Origin: Dehalococcoidia bacterium
GTDB taxonomy: Bacteria; Chloroflexota; Dehalococcoidia; Lucifugimonadales; UBA3495
Length of the DNA stretch: 59,110 nucleotides
Assembly: GCA_021295965.1 (NCBI GenBank)
Contig: JAGWBI010000020.1
Span: 34,116-93,225, forward strand
Direction: 5' to 3'
A program made the position numbers and the translations under genes. Below, piece after piece: positions 42,625 to 51,849 of the stretch (its first letter is position 1; every line of letters starts with the position of its first letter). The notes beneath the pieces were generated by a model that was not told the DNA's origin, did no database searches, and saw only the letters and a list, made by a program, of their open reading frames with translations.

Positions 42625-44028
42625 CTACGCCCCGTCCTGCGATAAGTCGGACATACGATTGGCCATGAACCGGCGCATCATCTCGTCAAACCGCTCGTCC
42701 TGAGCCTTGAGCCACCCCCCGGCCAGCAAGTCCTCGTTCACCAGCCGCCGCAGTTCCTGCATCCGCGCTTCATCCCCAGGTGTCAGCGAGGCCTTGTTCC
42801 TCAACTCCCGCAATTCCTCAGCGTGCCGGGCCGTCAACTCGTCCGTTGGGTCATCAATCCCCATAAAAGTTCGGTAAATCTCATCCGCCGTCCACCCGAT
42901 GATGTCCTGCTCGTTGCGCGACCAGACCACCCGCCCGGTTTCGTCCCGTTTGAGGAGGTGAACCTGTCCCTTCTTCAATCCGGCCACCATCATCGGCGAG
43001 TGGGTGCTGGCGAAAATCTGTACGTTGGGGAAATGCCGTTGCAGCGTCGGGATGATGCGACGTTGCCACGAGGGGTGCAGGTGGGCGTCGAGTTCGTCGA
43101 TGATGAAGATGCCACGTCGTTTCATCCAATCAGGCGCGCAGCGATAATACAAAGCCATACCCGCCAGGAAACGAACCGTCCACCCAATAACGGATCGTGT
43201 TCCTTGGCTAAATTCGTGCATCTTTACTTCGCCGTCCGCAGTTCGCGAAGTATAGCCAATTGCACCTTGCTTGTAGTCAAAGATCCCTGTCGATATGTCT
43301 ATGTCAAACTCGTATGTAATATGCGATACGACGTGAGCAATGTCTTGGAAAACAGCTCGGTGTTCGGGATAATTGCTGGTTTGCAGCTGTACAAGTATGG
43401 GAACGCTCCAGCCAGCGCCGTTGTCATCATATTCGGACAAATCTTCGTCGTATCCTTCTAAGATATCTGCGATGTCGTATTCTATGCCATCGTGTATGTT
43501 CGCTGTTGAACTATAGATTGTGGTTAGACCATCTCCATCGGCGGATACGGGCACGAAGTATGTTTCGGCATTGGGACGAATCTCAGGGAAGAATGCGGTG
43601 CCCTGATATGCAATATAGCCGTGTTCCTGCATCAGGCTATCCCATTCGGCAAAGTTCATATTCGCGCATGATACATCGCCTAGTCCCAACGTCAGCCAGT
43701 CTCCCTCGTTCAAGTGCTGATAATAGTCCGATGCCAAATACACTGCAGGAAGACTGATTGACCGGAGTACATTTTGGTCATTCTGCCATTCGATGGCAAG
43801 CGAACTGGGTGGAGTGGCCGAGACCATTCTTTCTCCGGAACGCAAGCCGTTATTTTTTGCGGTAAGCAGTTTGATCATCCGCAAAATCGTGGACTTCCCC
43901 ACGTTGTTAGGCCCGATAAGCAGGTTCACGTTGGCATCAAACTCCAGCTTGATGCTGCCGGAGCCGCTGCCGTCGGGCCGGCGTCGGAACGGGCCTACAT
44001 TGGACAGTTCTAACGAATGGATGGGCAT
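42625..44028 (-). CDS. AAA family ATPase, Septu PtuA-like
   Basis: The 467-residue ABC/SMC-type ATPase has Walker A L-L-I-G-P-N-N-V-G-K-S-T at about residue 39, Walker B G-I-F-I-I-D-E-L-D-A-H-L-H-P-S-W and the H-loop A-S-T-H-S-P. The middle 200 residues are divergent, and the C-terminus is a Glu/Arg-rich helical tail after D-D-P-T-D-E-L-T-A-R. It is followed at 5 bases by an HNH gene, the PtuA-PtuB gene order of Septu anti-phage systems. The pair is therefore assigned to Septu-like defence by architecture; the sensing trigger is unknown. Confidence 0.8.
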   Translation of the reverse strand: MPIHSLELSNVGPFRRRPDGSGSGSIKLEFDANVNLLIGPNNVGKSTILRMIKLLTAKNNGLRSGERMVSATPPSSLAIEWQNDQNVLRSISLPAVYLASDYYQHLNEGDWLTLGLGDVSCANMNFAEWDSLMQEHGYIAYQGTAFFPEIRPNAETYFVPVSADGDGLTTIYSSTANIHDGIEYDIADILEGYDEDLSEYDDNGAGWSVPILVQLQTSNYPEHRAVFQDIAHVVSHITYEFDIDISTGIFDYKQGAIGYTSRTADGEVKMHEFSQGTRSVIGWTVRFLAGMALYYRCAPDWMKRRGIFIIDELDAHLHPSWQRRIIPTLQRHFPNVQIFASTHSPMMVAGLKKGQVHLLKRDETGRVVWSRNEQDIIGWTADEIYRTFMGIDDPTDELTARHAEELRELRNKASLTPGDEARMQELRRLVNEDLLAGGWLKAQDERFDEMMRRFMANRMSDLSQDGA

Positions 44029-44112
44029 AGGGGGCCGCCTTTGCCAGCAGTTCGTTCGGGGTCAATCGGCGATATAATCCTACCACACGTACTTTCTGCA
44101 GGAGCCCCACCC

Positions 44113-45216
44113 ATGCCCGACCGACAACGCCTCACCGAAACCCTCATCGACCTCATCAAGATCGACAGCCCCACCGGGGAGGAGGACGCTATCGACGCCC
44201 ACCTTTCCGGCATTCTCGCCTACCTGGGCGGTGTCGTTCGGCACGACGACTACGGCAACCTGGTGGCTACCTTCCCCGGATCCGACGGCAGCGGCAGCCA
44301 GACGCCGGTGATGCTGTCCGCCCACATGGATACCGTGGAGCCGGGCCGGGGTATCAAGCCCACGCTGGACGCCGACGGCGAGACCCTCCGTTCCGACGGA
44401 ACCACCATCCTCGGCGGCGACTGCAAGGCCGGCATCGCCATCGTGCTTGAGGGATTGACCTCGGCCATCGAGGACGGCGCCCCGTTACGCCCCTTGCAGG
44501 TGGTGTTCTCCCGCGCCGAGGAGGGCGGACTCAACGGCGCGCGCAACCTCAACTTCTCGCTGGTCGAGGCCAAAAGCGGCATGGTTTTCGACGGCGAGGG
44601 CGCCGTCAGCCGCGTCTGCGTGGGCGCGCCGGCCCAGAACATCGTCCAGTGCCACATCACGGGAGTCGCCGCCCACGCCGGCCTGGAGCCGGAAAACGGC
44701 GTATCCGCGCTGCTGGTCGCCGCCAATATCCTGACCCGCCTGCCCTTGGGCCGCATCGACCACGAGACCACCAGCAACATCGGCCTGCTGGAGGGAGGCC
44801 TGAAGCGCAACATCATCCCCGAGCGGGCCTACCTGGACGGCGAATTGCGTTCCCGGGATCAGGCCAAGCTGGACAACTATACCGCCGAGTTCCGCCGCGC
44901 CTTTGACCAGGTCGCCGCCATGTACCCCAAGGCGGAGATCGAACTCAATATCTGGAGCCAATACCGGGCTTACAGCGTGCCCGAAAAGGACCCGGCCCTG
45001 GCCGACATATCCCGCGCTGTATCCAGCATCGGCCTCACCCCGACCATGGAGACCACCGGCGGCGGCTCCGACGCCAACGTGTTCTTCGAGCATGGCATCG
45101 TCGCCCTGCCCGTGGGCATCGGCGTCCGCGATTTCCACACCACCCGCGAGACGGCCAACCTCAGCGAAATCTACGACGCCGCCCGCGTTTGCCAGGAGTA
45201 CATCAGCCTGAAGTAA
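44113..45216 (+). CDS. M20 family metallopeptidase (PepT-like)
   Basis: A 367-residue M20 zinc aminopeptidase. Metal motifs: S-A-H-M-D-T-V-E-P-G, D-G-T-T-I-L-G-G-D-C-K-A-G and S-R-A-E-E-G-G-L-N-G-A, then the dimerisation insert and the late G-G-G-S-D-A-N-V-F with V-R-D-F-H-T-T-R-E. It is nearest to tripeptidase T / YqjE-type enzymes. ATG 44113 follows GGAG at 44101-44104. It is divergent from the Septu-like ATPase. Confidence 0.93.
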   Translation: MPDRQRLTETLIDLIKIDSPTGEEDAIDAHLSGILAYLGGVVRHDDYGNLVATFPGSDGSGSQTPVMLSAHMDTVEPGRGIKPTLDADGETLRSDGTTILGGDCKAGIAIVLEGLTSAIEDGAPLRPLQVVFSRAEEGGLNGARNLNFSLVEAKSGMVFDGEGAVSRVCVGAPAQNIVQCHITGVAAHAGLEPENGVSALLVAANILTRLPLGRIDHETTSNIGLLEGGLKRNIIPERAYLDGELRSRDQAKLDNYTAEFRRAFDQVAAMYPKAEIELNIWSQYRAYSVPEKDPALADISRAVSSIGLTPTMETTGGGSDANVFFEHGIVALPVGIGVRDFHTTRETANLSEIYDAARVCQEYISLK

Positions 45217-45219
45217 AGG

Positions 45220-45247
45220 GTAGGGGCGAATAATCATTCGCCCCTAC
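45220..45247. repeat. family B palindrome (GTAGGGGCGAATAATC type)
   Basis: A perfect 28-base palindrome, GTAGGGGCGAATAA joined to TTATTCGCCCCTAC-equivalent inverted half, starting 4 bases after the peptidase stop. It is identical to the copy at 29146-29173. Confidence 0.88.
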
Positions 45248-45276
45248 GATGATCGACGGCAGGTGAGCGACTGTCC

Positions 45277-46125
45277 TTACACGTCCCGCGCGATGGGAGC
45301 GCCGACGATGCTGCCCCACTCGGTCCAGGAGCCGTCGTAGTTGCGCACGTTGTCGTAGCCCAATAGCTGGCTAAGGACAAACCAGGTGTGGGAGGAACGT
45401 TCTCCGATGCGGCAGTAGGCGATGGTCTCCCGGGAACCGTCCACGCCCCGCCCGCCGTAGAGTTCGCTGAGTTCGTCGGCGGACTTGAAGGTGCCGTCCT
45501 CATTTACCGCCTGACCCCAGGGGACGTTGGCCGCGCCGGGGATGTGACCGTTGCGCTGGGAGCCTTCCTGCGGCAGGTTGGGCGGTGCGTTCAGTGCGCC
45601 GGAGAATTCGTCGGGAGAGCGCACGTCCACCAGCGCGTGGCTGCCGCTGTTGACGGCCTGGAGCACGTAATCGCGCAGGGCGCGCAGGTCGCTGTTCTCG
45701 GTGGTGATGCTGTAGTTGGTGGCCGGATACGATGGCACGTCGGTGGTGGTGGGCCGGTTCTCGGCCAGCCACAGCACACGGCCGCCGTTCATGAGGCGCA
45801 CGTCCTGGTGGCCGTAGTAGCGCAGCTGCCAGAAGGCCCAGGCGGCGAACCAGTTGTTGTTGTCGCCATACAGGACGATGGTGGTGTCGGGCGAGATGCC
45901 GCTGCCGCTGAGCAGCCCTTCCATCTCTTGCCGGGAAACGATGTCCCGCGCGACGTTTTGCTGCAACTGGCTCTGCCAGTTCCAGGTGACGGCGCCGGCG
46001 ATGTGGCCCTGCTCGTAGGCGGAGGTGTCAACGTCAACCTCAACCAGGCGCACGTTGGCGTCGCCGCCGTGTTCGGCCACCCAACCAGTTGATACCAGTG
46101 ATTCGGGATGTGCGTATTCAGCCAT
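45277..46125 (-). CDS. thiosulfate/3-mercaptopyruvate sulfurtransferase (tandem rhodanese)
   Basis: The 282-residue protein has two rhodanese domains. The first (residues about 8-125) is inactive and carries Y-G-D-N-N-N-W-F-A-A-W-A where the Cys loop would be. The second (about 150-280) has D-V-R-S-P-D-E-F and the active loop Y-C-R-I-G-E-R-S-S-H-T with catalytic Cys. C-R-x-G-x-R favours thiosulfate over mercaptopyruvate. ACGAGGTGAAATC precedes the ATG. Confidence 0.92.
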   Translation of the reverse strand: MAEYAHPESLVSTGWVAEHGGDANVRLVEVDVDTSAYEQGHIAGAVTWNWQSQLQQNVARDIVSRQEMEGLLSGSGISPDTTIVLYGDNNNWFAAWAFWQLRYYGHQDVRLMNGGRVLWLAENRPTTTDVPSYPATNYSITTENSDLRALRDYVLQAVNSGSHALVDVRSPDEFSGALNAPPNLPQEGSQRNGHIPGAANVPWGQAVNEDGTFKSADELSELYGGRGVDGSRETIAYCRIGERSSHTWFVLSQLLGYDNVRNYDGSWTEWGSIVGAPIARDV

Positions 46126-46516
46126 GATTTCACCTCGTGGTCAGGTATGTATGGGCGGTGCTGTTTCTGTTTCGACGCTGCGTAAGGCCAACGCGGAAGG
46201 CTGCTCATTCCGCCGCCGGCGGCAATATTATACACGGCAATGGCGCCGAGGTTTGGCGCGTTGGCTATCCCTTCGCCCGCCTTGCGCGTAGCAGTTCGTC
46301 GCCGCGAGGAGCGAGGCGACGCGGCGGTCCCGTCACACACGATGACCGGGAGCGGAACGCAGGTACGTACGAGCTTCTCCCGCTACCTGGTCGGTATTGA
46401 TGTAATCCCGACCGCGTCCGTTGGCCTTCCTGATTTTGGTTTCCGAAAACTGTTACCCAAAAGATCGAGTGTGGTGTAAACTGCACATCGGTCAAATAAT
46501 CGTTCAATCTGACTCC
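46126..46516. other. intergenic region, no supported gene
   Basis: Open frames here are out-of-frame noise. A degenerate family A repeat remnant, CCGCGAGGAGCGAGGCGACG, lies near 46299-46320. The right end holds an AT-rich leader for the kinase-like gene with no clear ribosome binding site. Confidence 0.5.
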
Positions 46517-47704
46517 ATGATAGATCGTCCCATACCAGAGATTGCTAGCGATATAACTGTCGACTGGATGCGCATGGCGCTAACCGCAGGCGGCATGCAC
46601 AACCTCCCGCCGCTTCGCGAGATTGCCCTGGAACCCGCCGGACCAGGCGCCGGCATTATGAGCACTGTCGTGCGCTGCCGTCTGACCTATGCCGACGAAG
46701 GCGGGAATGGTCCCAGAAGCGTGGTGGTCAAGCTACCCAGCACGGACCGCAAGAGTGCAAGAATGAACCGGCGACACTCTCTCTACCGACGTGAATACAT
46801 ATATTACAGCCGCCTGGCCAGCGCCTCGCCCATTCGGGGGGCGGAGTTGCTGTACGGGGATTTCCGCGAACCGGACCAGCGATTCGTGCTGGTCATGGAA
46901 GATTTGGGAGAAGAAACGACGGTGGATCAGGTCAAGGGGATCACCGTTGCGGAAACCAGGTCGGCCATTCGGGCAATCGCCCGGTTGCACGCACACTATT
47001 GGAACGAGGTGGACGGCCCGTCCCGGTCCGGGCTGCCCGACGACGGGGACCCCAAGATGAGGGGCTTGATGCAGATAGCGTATCTGGTTTATCTGCCCCG
47101 GGCCATGAAGAACTTCCCCCATCTATTTCCGGACCGAACGCGACGGCTGGCCGAAACGTTCGGCACCAGGCTCGCCGACTACGTGGCCGATGTGGCGGCC
47201 GGTCCGAGGACATTCGTTCACGGCGATTTCCGCGCGGCCAATATGTTTTTTGGCCGCAGGAAAACTGAAGGGTGGGATTTCGCCGTGGTGGATTGGCAAA
47301 TCTGTGGGATCGGCAGCGGCCTCTATGACGTGGCGTGTCTTCTCTGCAGCAGCTTGCCCACTGAGGCCCGTCGGCAGGTAGAAGACGAAGCGCTGCGGGA
47401 GTATCACGAAATCGTGTGCAGCCACGGAGTCCAGGGGTTCAGTTTCGAGGACTGTTGGCGGCTCTACCGCCAGCATGTGCTGGGTCGCCTGCTCATAATG
47501 GTTTTTGTGGGCGGTGGGCTGAACCTGGCCGCCGAGCGTTCCCAGCAAGCGTTTGAGACCAGCGCCAGGCGGTCCATTGCAGCCATCGAGGACCTGGAGG
47601 CCGACGAGTTTTTGCCGGCGCGTCGTTCCCGATTCAGCCGCGCCAATATGTTTTCCACACTTTCCGGCGGCGCCTACCGGGCCTACCGTTTGCTGAGGCG
47701 GTGA
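46517..47704 (+). CDS. aminoglycoside phosphotransferase/EcKL-like kinase fold protein
   Basis: A 395-residue protein of the APH/ecdysteroid-kinase-like fold. The catalytic loop F-V-H-G-D-F-R-A-A-N-M-F-F (H-G-D...N) and metal Asp in A-V-V-D-W-Q-I are intact, and V-V-V-K-L-P provides the Lys strand with E-Y-I-Y-Y as helix C. In bacteria such genes often act on small alcohols or acyl-CoA-linked substrates near fatty-acid or steroid catabolic genes. No resistance role is implied. It is followed after 6 bases by an MFS transporter gene. Confidence 0.85.
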   Translation: MIDRPIPEIASDITVDWMRMALTAGGMHNLPPLREIALEPAGPGAGIMSTVVRCRLTYADEGGNGPRSVVVKLPSTDRKSARMNRRHSLYRREYIYYSRLASASPIRGAELLYGDFREPDQRFVLVMEDLGEETTVDQVKGITVAETRSAIRAIARLHAHYWNEVDGPSRSGLPDDGDPKMRGLMQIAYLVYLPRAMKNFPHLFPDRTRRLAETFGTRLADYVADVAAGPRTFVHGDFRAANMFFGRRKTEGWDFAVVDWQICGIGSGLYDVACLLCSSLPTEARRQVEDEALREYHEIVCSHGVQGFSFEDCWRLYRQHVLGRLLIMVFVGGGLNLAAERSQQAFETSARRSIAAIEDLEADEFLPARRSRFSRANMFSTLSGGAYRAYRLLRR

Positions 47705-47710
47705 AACTCC

Positions 47711-49411
47711 GTGAATCCTGAAGTACAGCGCCCAAGCGGACCCCACGGCGACACCCCGGACGTCGCCGGATTCTCGCCGTTGCCCGGCCGGCAGCTGTTC
47801 CTGGCCTTGGTCGGGATCATGTTGGCCATGTTCACCAGCGCGCTAAGTCAAACCGTCATCGTCACCGCCATGCCGCAGGTCATCGTCGATCTGGGCGGCT
47901 TCGACCGATATACGTGGGGATCGACCGCATATCTGTTGGGGTCCATCATTGCGACTCCCATTGCAGGCCGTCTGAACGACATCTATGGCCCCAGGATATT
48001 TTTCATAGTTGGGGGGGCCGTCTTCATCATTGGTACCATTTTTGGTGGTCTCAGCCAGACGATGGCTCAAGTTATCATCAGCCGCGGCATCCAGGGAGTC
48101 GGCGGCGGCATCATGATGATCAGCTGTTTCGTCGCCATTGCTTACCTTCTTCCGCCTCAACAACGGGCCCGATGGCAGGGTGTGTTGAGCGGGGTGCTTG
48201 CCCTGGCCTGGGTCATTGGTCCGCCCCTGGGCGGTGCGGTCTCGGAGGGTCTGTCGTGGCGCTGGGTATTCTGGCTGAATGTCCCCCTGGGCGTCGCAAT
48301 TCTCATCCTGATAATGGGGACTTTCCCTCGCATTACTTTTGAGGTGAAAGATCGTCGATTGGACTACCCGGGAATGCTCACGCTCACGGCAGCCGTCGGG
48401 CTGTTGGCCCTCGGCCTGTCCCTGGGCGGCGCCTATCACGCCTGGGGCTCGCCACTGATTATCGCCATGTTGGCGCTTGGTGCGGCGATGCTCCTGGCTT
48501 TCGTGGCGATCCAGTTCACTTCCGAAGCGCCCATGATGCCGTTCGAGGTCTATCGGATCCGGATGGTTTCCACCTGTGTCGCGGCGTCTCTGATCACCGG
48601 CTTCGGTCTGTACGCAACGATGATGCTGACCCCGCTTGCTCTCCAGGTAATTTTGCACCTTTCACCGACCGGCGCCGGCGGCCTGTTCACGCCGTTGCTC
48701 ATCAGCCTGATCATGGGGGCTTTCGCGTCCGGTCAGTTGCTGTCCATCACCGGCCCGCGTTATCGTATCCATGCAATTGTCGGCGCTGTCCTCATGGTTG
48801 TTGGCTTGTATTCCATTTCCACCCTGCATACCGAGACGCCCCTCGCACAAGTCGCCGTTTTCGTATCAGTGTACGGGTTCGGAACGGGAGTGATATTGGC
48901 CACCACGACGGTGGCGGTGCAGAACTCTGTCCCCCATTCGGTCCTGGGAGCATCTACGGCCGCGCTCCATTTCTACCGGCAGGTGGGAGGCTTGCTGGGA
49001 TTGTCCTTACTGGGTGCATTGTTGACGCAACGTTTCACAACAAAGCTGGACCTGATGCTTGCCGACGCTGTATCAACCCCCCTGCCGGCCGCGCAACTGG
49101 ACGCGGTCAAAAAGCACCCTCATGCCCTGATCGACCCGGACGCGGGCGGAGTCATGATGCCCATGAACGAAGGCACCGTTGCGGAGCAAGTGCTGCACAC
49201 GGTTCTTCACGATACGTTGTCCATGGCACTGCGGGAGGTGTTCCTGGTCGCAGCCGCAGTGGCGGCCCTGTGCCTCCTGGCCGTGATCTTCATCCACGCT
49301 GGAGGCGGCCGGGCTCCTGCGGGCGACCTGTCAAGTCCGGTTGGCGACGATTCAGGACGGCCGTCTCGCGACAACCGCGTCAGAGCCGCGGCTCCCTCCG
49401 ACACAAGGTAG
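47711..49411 (+). CDS. MFS transporter, DHA2/EmrB-QacA family
   Basis: A 566-residue, 14-helix major facilitator pump of the DHA2 type. Signatures are the T-A-M-P-Q-V-I-V-D-L-G-G-F-D motif in helix 1, motif A G-R-L-N-D-I-Y-G-P-R-I-F-F, and motif C-like G-P-P-L-G-G-A-V-S-E-G-L-S-W-R-W-V-F-W-L-N-V-P. It probably exports a hydrophobic compound or drug. The start is GTG 47711, with no better alternative. It is coupled by position to the kinase-like gene, so the pair may handle one compound. Confidence 0.93.
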   Translation: MNPEVQRPSGPHGDTPDVAGFSPLPGRQLFLALVGIMLAMFTSALSQTVIVTAMPQVIVDLGGFDRYTWGSTAYLLGSIIATPIAGRLNDIYGPRIFFIVGGAVFIIGTIFGGLSQTMAQVIISRGIQGVGGGIMMISCFVAIAYLLPPQQRARWQGVLSGVLALAWVIGPPLGGAVSEGLSWRWVFWLNVPLGVAILILIMGTFPRITFEVKDRRLDYPGMLTLTAAVGLLALGLSLGGAYHAWGSPLIIAMLALGAAMLLAFVAIQFTSEAPMMPFEVYRIRMVSTCVAASLITGFGLYATMMLTPLALQVILHLSPTGAGGLFTPLLISLIMGAFASGQLLSITGPRYRIHAIVGAVLMVVGLYSISTLHTETPLAQVAVFVSVYGFGTGVILATTTVAVQNSVPHSVLGASTAALHFYRQVGGLLGLSLLGALLTQRFTTKLDLMLADAVSTPLPAAQLDAVKKHPHALIDPDAGGVMMPMNEGTVAEQVLHTVLHDTLSMALREVFLVAAAVAALCLLAVIFIHAGGGRAPAGDLSSPVGDDSGRPSRDNRVRAAAPSDTR

Positions 49412-49461
49412 GCGCTCAGCGGAGGCGGCGCGCTGGGCGTCCATGCTCCGCTATTCGGCCA

Positions 49462-49776
49462 CTACAGCAACAAGAAATCTTTCCGCACCCGCGCCAGGAA
49501 CCGGGTGTCAGTCTGCGCCATGTCGTGCAGCTCCACTATGATGGGCAGGTCCGACTCGTCGAAGTCCTCATCCAGGTTGCCCATGACAGACGCCGAAATC
49601 GGCTTCCCACCGTCGTCCAGCATCAGATCCAGGTCGGAGTAGCGGCGGGCGCATCCCTGGGCCCGGGAGCCATATACCCAGACCCTGGCATCGGGGAGCC
49701 GGCGGCGGATGATGTCCAGCACCTGCGCCCGGTGTTCCGTAGTCGGGTCGATGCTGCGGGCCGACTCACCCGCCAT
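49462..49776 (-). CDS. MNT-type nucleotidyltransferase (antitoxin-like)
   Basis: A 104-residue minimal nucleotidyltransferase: V-W-V-Y-G-S-R-A-Q-G-C-A-R-R-Y-S-D-L-D-L-M-L with G-S and D-x-D, and a third acidic residue in I-V-E-L-H-D-M. It overlaps the end of the HEPN gene by 11 bases. In characterised HEPN-MNT (type VII) pairs the MNT protein AMPylates the HEPN toxin. The ATG at 49776 is used; the open frame upstream is a different gene's strand. Confidence 0.82.
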   Translation of the reverse strand: MAGESARSIDPTTEHRAQVLDIIRRRLPDARVWVYGSRAQGCARRYSDLDLMLDDGGKPISASVMGNLDEDFDESDLPIIVELHDMAQTDTRFLARVRKDFLLL

Positions 49777-50224
49777 CGGCGATACCCTGCTCCAATGCGT
49801 TGAGCAACGCCCTGGCGTCGGCGGCAAAGGCGGCCGCATTCGCCGCAATCGCGTCGGCCATCGGTTCACTGTAGGCGTGAACGATCCGGTTGCGGTTTTC
49901 GACAGGCCGCAGCCATGCCTCGCAGTCAGAAATCAGGCCCGGGCGGGCCGCGTGTCGGAACAACTGCCGGGGCGAAAGGACGCGGGCATTGGGGCGGAAG
50001 TACACCGCGTCAAGATACCGCCCCAACGCGGCGGCGGAGGCTTCCAGGGCAATATAGAAACGCAGTAGTACGGCGTCGCGCAGGTATGCGTTCGCCGGGT
50101 CACCACCGCGTTCGAGCACTGCCTCTTCCAACCGGCACAGGGCGTCTTGAAAAGTTTGCAGATCAACGTCTAAAGGTATCAGATAAAGGATAGCATCGAC
50201 GAGAGGGAGGGCAGTTCCGGTCAA
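49766..50224 (-). CDS. HEPN-domain protein (toxin-like, HepT family)
   Basis: A 152-residue all-helical protein with R-N-R-I-V-H-A-Y near residue 112, the R-x(4)-H catalytic motif of HEPN RNases, and an F-Y-I-A-L-E-A-S-A-A-A-L core. It is the nucleotidyltransferase substrate/toxin half of a HEPN-MNT pair and lies first in the operon with an 11-base overlap. The start codon is TTG, not well supported. The overlapped pair looks intact, unlike the other MNT genes of the window. Confidence 0.8.
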   Translation of the reverse strand: MTGTALPLVDAILYLIPLDVDLQTFQDALCRLEEAVLERGGDPANAYLRDAVLLRFYIALEASAAALGRYLDAVYFRPNARVLSPRQLFRHAARPGLISDCEAWLRPVENRNRIVHAYSEPMADAIAANAAAFAADARALLNALEQGIADGG

Positions 50225-50416
50225 CCAAGCCGCTCAAGCGCTTCGGAAAACCGCGAAACAGAAAAGTAACGTTTCCGCAATAATTTTTTAATCGGCTTGC
50301 AACCGCCGGTTAACACACCGAGCCTACGATTTTGGTGGTCACATTCAATAGGGACGCCGGCCACAGTCCACCTACGGCGGACGAGGCGACGCCTCAACAA
50401 TGCACAGGAGGCAAAA

Positions 50417-51778
50417 ATGCTTTCGGCCACGAGATCACTATTCAATCGGGACGTACTGGGGCACGGCGTTGCCGCGATGAAGGAATACCCCTTCTCCCTG
50501 CGGCGGACGCTTTTGGCGTTGGCCGTCGGGCTGCTGGCGGTGGGTCTGCTGGCGTCCTTCAACATCGCCTTCGCGCAGGACGACGGGCCGACCACCGAGT
50601 GGCTCAACGGCTACGCCGACAACATCGTTACGGTGGTCGCCGCCGCGCTGGTCTTTTTCATGCAGGCCGGTTTCGCGTTTCTGGGCGCGGGCCTGATCCG
50701 GTCCAAGAACACCACCAACTACCTTACGAAATCCTTCATGGACTTCGCCATCGCGTCCCTGGGCTTCTGGGCCTTCGGCTTCGCGTTCATGCTGGGCGAC
50801 ACCGCCGGCGGTATCATCGGGCTGACCGGATGGTTCCTGACCAGCGGTGACTACGTGGGCTGGATCTTCCAGATGGTCTTCGCCGCCACCGCCGCCACCA
50901 TCGTGGCCGGCGCCATGGCCGAGCGGACCAAGCTGCAGACCTACCTGGCGTACAGCTTCATCGTCTCCGCGCTGATCTACCCCATCTACGGCCACTGGGT
51001 CTGGGGCGACGGCTGGCTGGGCGCCATGGGCGCGCTGGACTATGCCGGTTCCGGCGTGGTGCACGCGGTGGGCGGATTCGTCGCGCTGGCCGGCGCCGCC
51101 GTGGTCGGTCCACGCATGGGCAAGTTCGTCAACGGACAGCCCCAGGAGCTGCACGCCCACAGCACGCCCTTCGTGGTGGCGGGCACGTTCATCCTCTTCT
51201 TCGGCTGGTTCGGCTTCAACGTGGGCTGGGGCGACGACATCGGCCTCAACGCCGTGAACACGCTGCTGTCCGGCGCCACCGGCGCGGTGGTCGCCATGTA
51301 CATCACCCTGATCGCCAAGGGCAAGGCGGACATCCTGATGGCGTGCAACGGCGCGCTGGCCGGACTGGTGGGCATCACCGCGCCGGTAAACTTCGTGGAT
51401 CCCTGGGCCGCCGTGGTCATCGGCGCCATCGCCGCGCCCGTGATGTATTTCGCCGTGATGTTCGTGGAGCGGGTGCTGAAGATTGACGATCCCGTCGGCG
51501 CCATCAGCGTGCATGGGTTCACCGGCCTGTGGGGCCTGCTGGCCATTGCGATATTCGCCAAGGACGGCGGACTGGTGGGCGGCAGCGCGTCGCTGATCGT
51601 GCCGCAAATCGTCAGCATCGTTGCGGTAGCCGCCTGGTCGCTGATCACCGGGTTCGCCCTGTTCTTCCTGCTGAAGTTCAGCATGGGCGTCCGGGTCAGC
51701 GAAGAGGAAGAGATGACGGGCCTGGACATCTCAGAGCACGGCATCCAGACCTACCCCGAGGCCACGGCCCGGAGCTAG
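50417..51778 (+). CDS. amt: ammonium transporter
   Basis: The 453-residue Amt has an N-terminal signal-like segment and eleven membrane helices. Conserved parts: A-F-M-Q-A-G-F-A-F-L-G-A-G-L-I-R, the A-M-A-E-R-T gate region, pore His in H-A-V-G-G-F-V-A-L and S-V-H-G-F-T-G-L-W-G, and L-F-F-G-W-F-G-F-N. CAGGAGGCAAAA is an ideal ribosome binding site. No glnK/glnB gene is next to it. It moves ammonia/ammonium in for nitrogen supply. Confidence 0.96.
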   Translation: MLSATRSLFNRDVLGHGVAAMKEYPFSLRRTLLALAVGLLAVGLLASFNIAFAQDDGPTTEWLNGYADNIVTVVAAALVFFMQAGFAFLGAGLIRSKNTTNYLTKSFMDFAIASLGFWAFGFAFMLGDTAGGIIGLTGWFLTSGDYVGWIFQMVFAATAATIVAGAMAERTKLQTYLAYSFIVSALIYPIYGHWVWGDGWLGAMGALDYAGSGVVHAVGGFVALAGAAVVGPRMGKFVNGQPQELHAHSTPFVVAGTFILFFGWFGFNVGWGDDIGLNAVNTLLSGATGAVVAMYITLIAKGKADILMACNGALAGLVGITAPVNFVDPWAAVVIGAIAAPVMYFAVMFVERVLKIDDPVGAISVHGFTGLWGLLAIAIFAKDGGLVGGSASLIVPQIVSIVAVAAWSLITGFALFFLLKFSMGVRVSEEEEMTGLDISEHGIQTYPEATARS

Positions 51779-51808
51779 GCGCAAAGCGACATTTTCCTCT
51801 CCTCACAG

Positions 51809-51849
51809 CGAGGGCCGGGGGTTGTGGCCACCCCTGGCTCTCGTTTTTT
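51809..51849 (+). terminator. strong intrinsic terminator after amt
   Basis: CGAG/CTCG, GCC/GGC and GGGGT/ACCCC pair in register (51809-51822 with 51830-51843) with two small mismatches and a seven-base loop, followed by TTTTTT at 51844-51849. It is the clearest intrinsic terminator in the window and isolates amt from the defence-like operon downstream. Confidence 0.88.
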
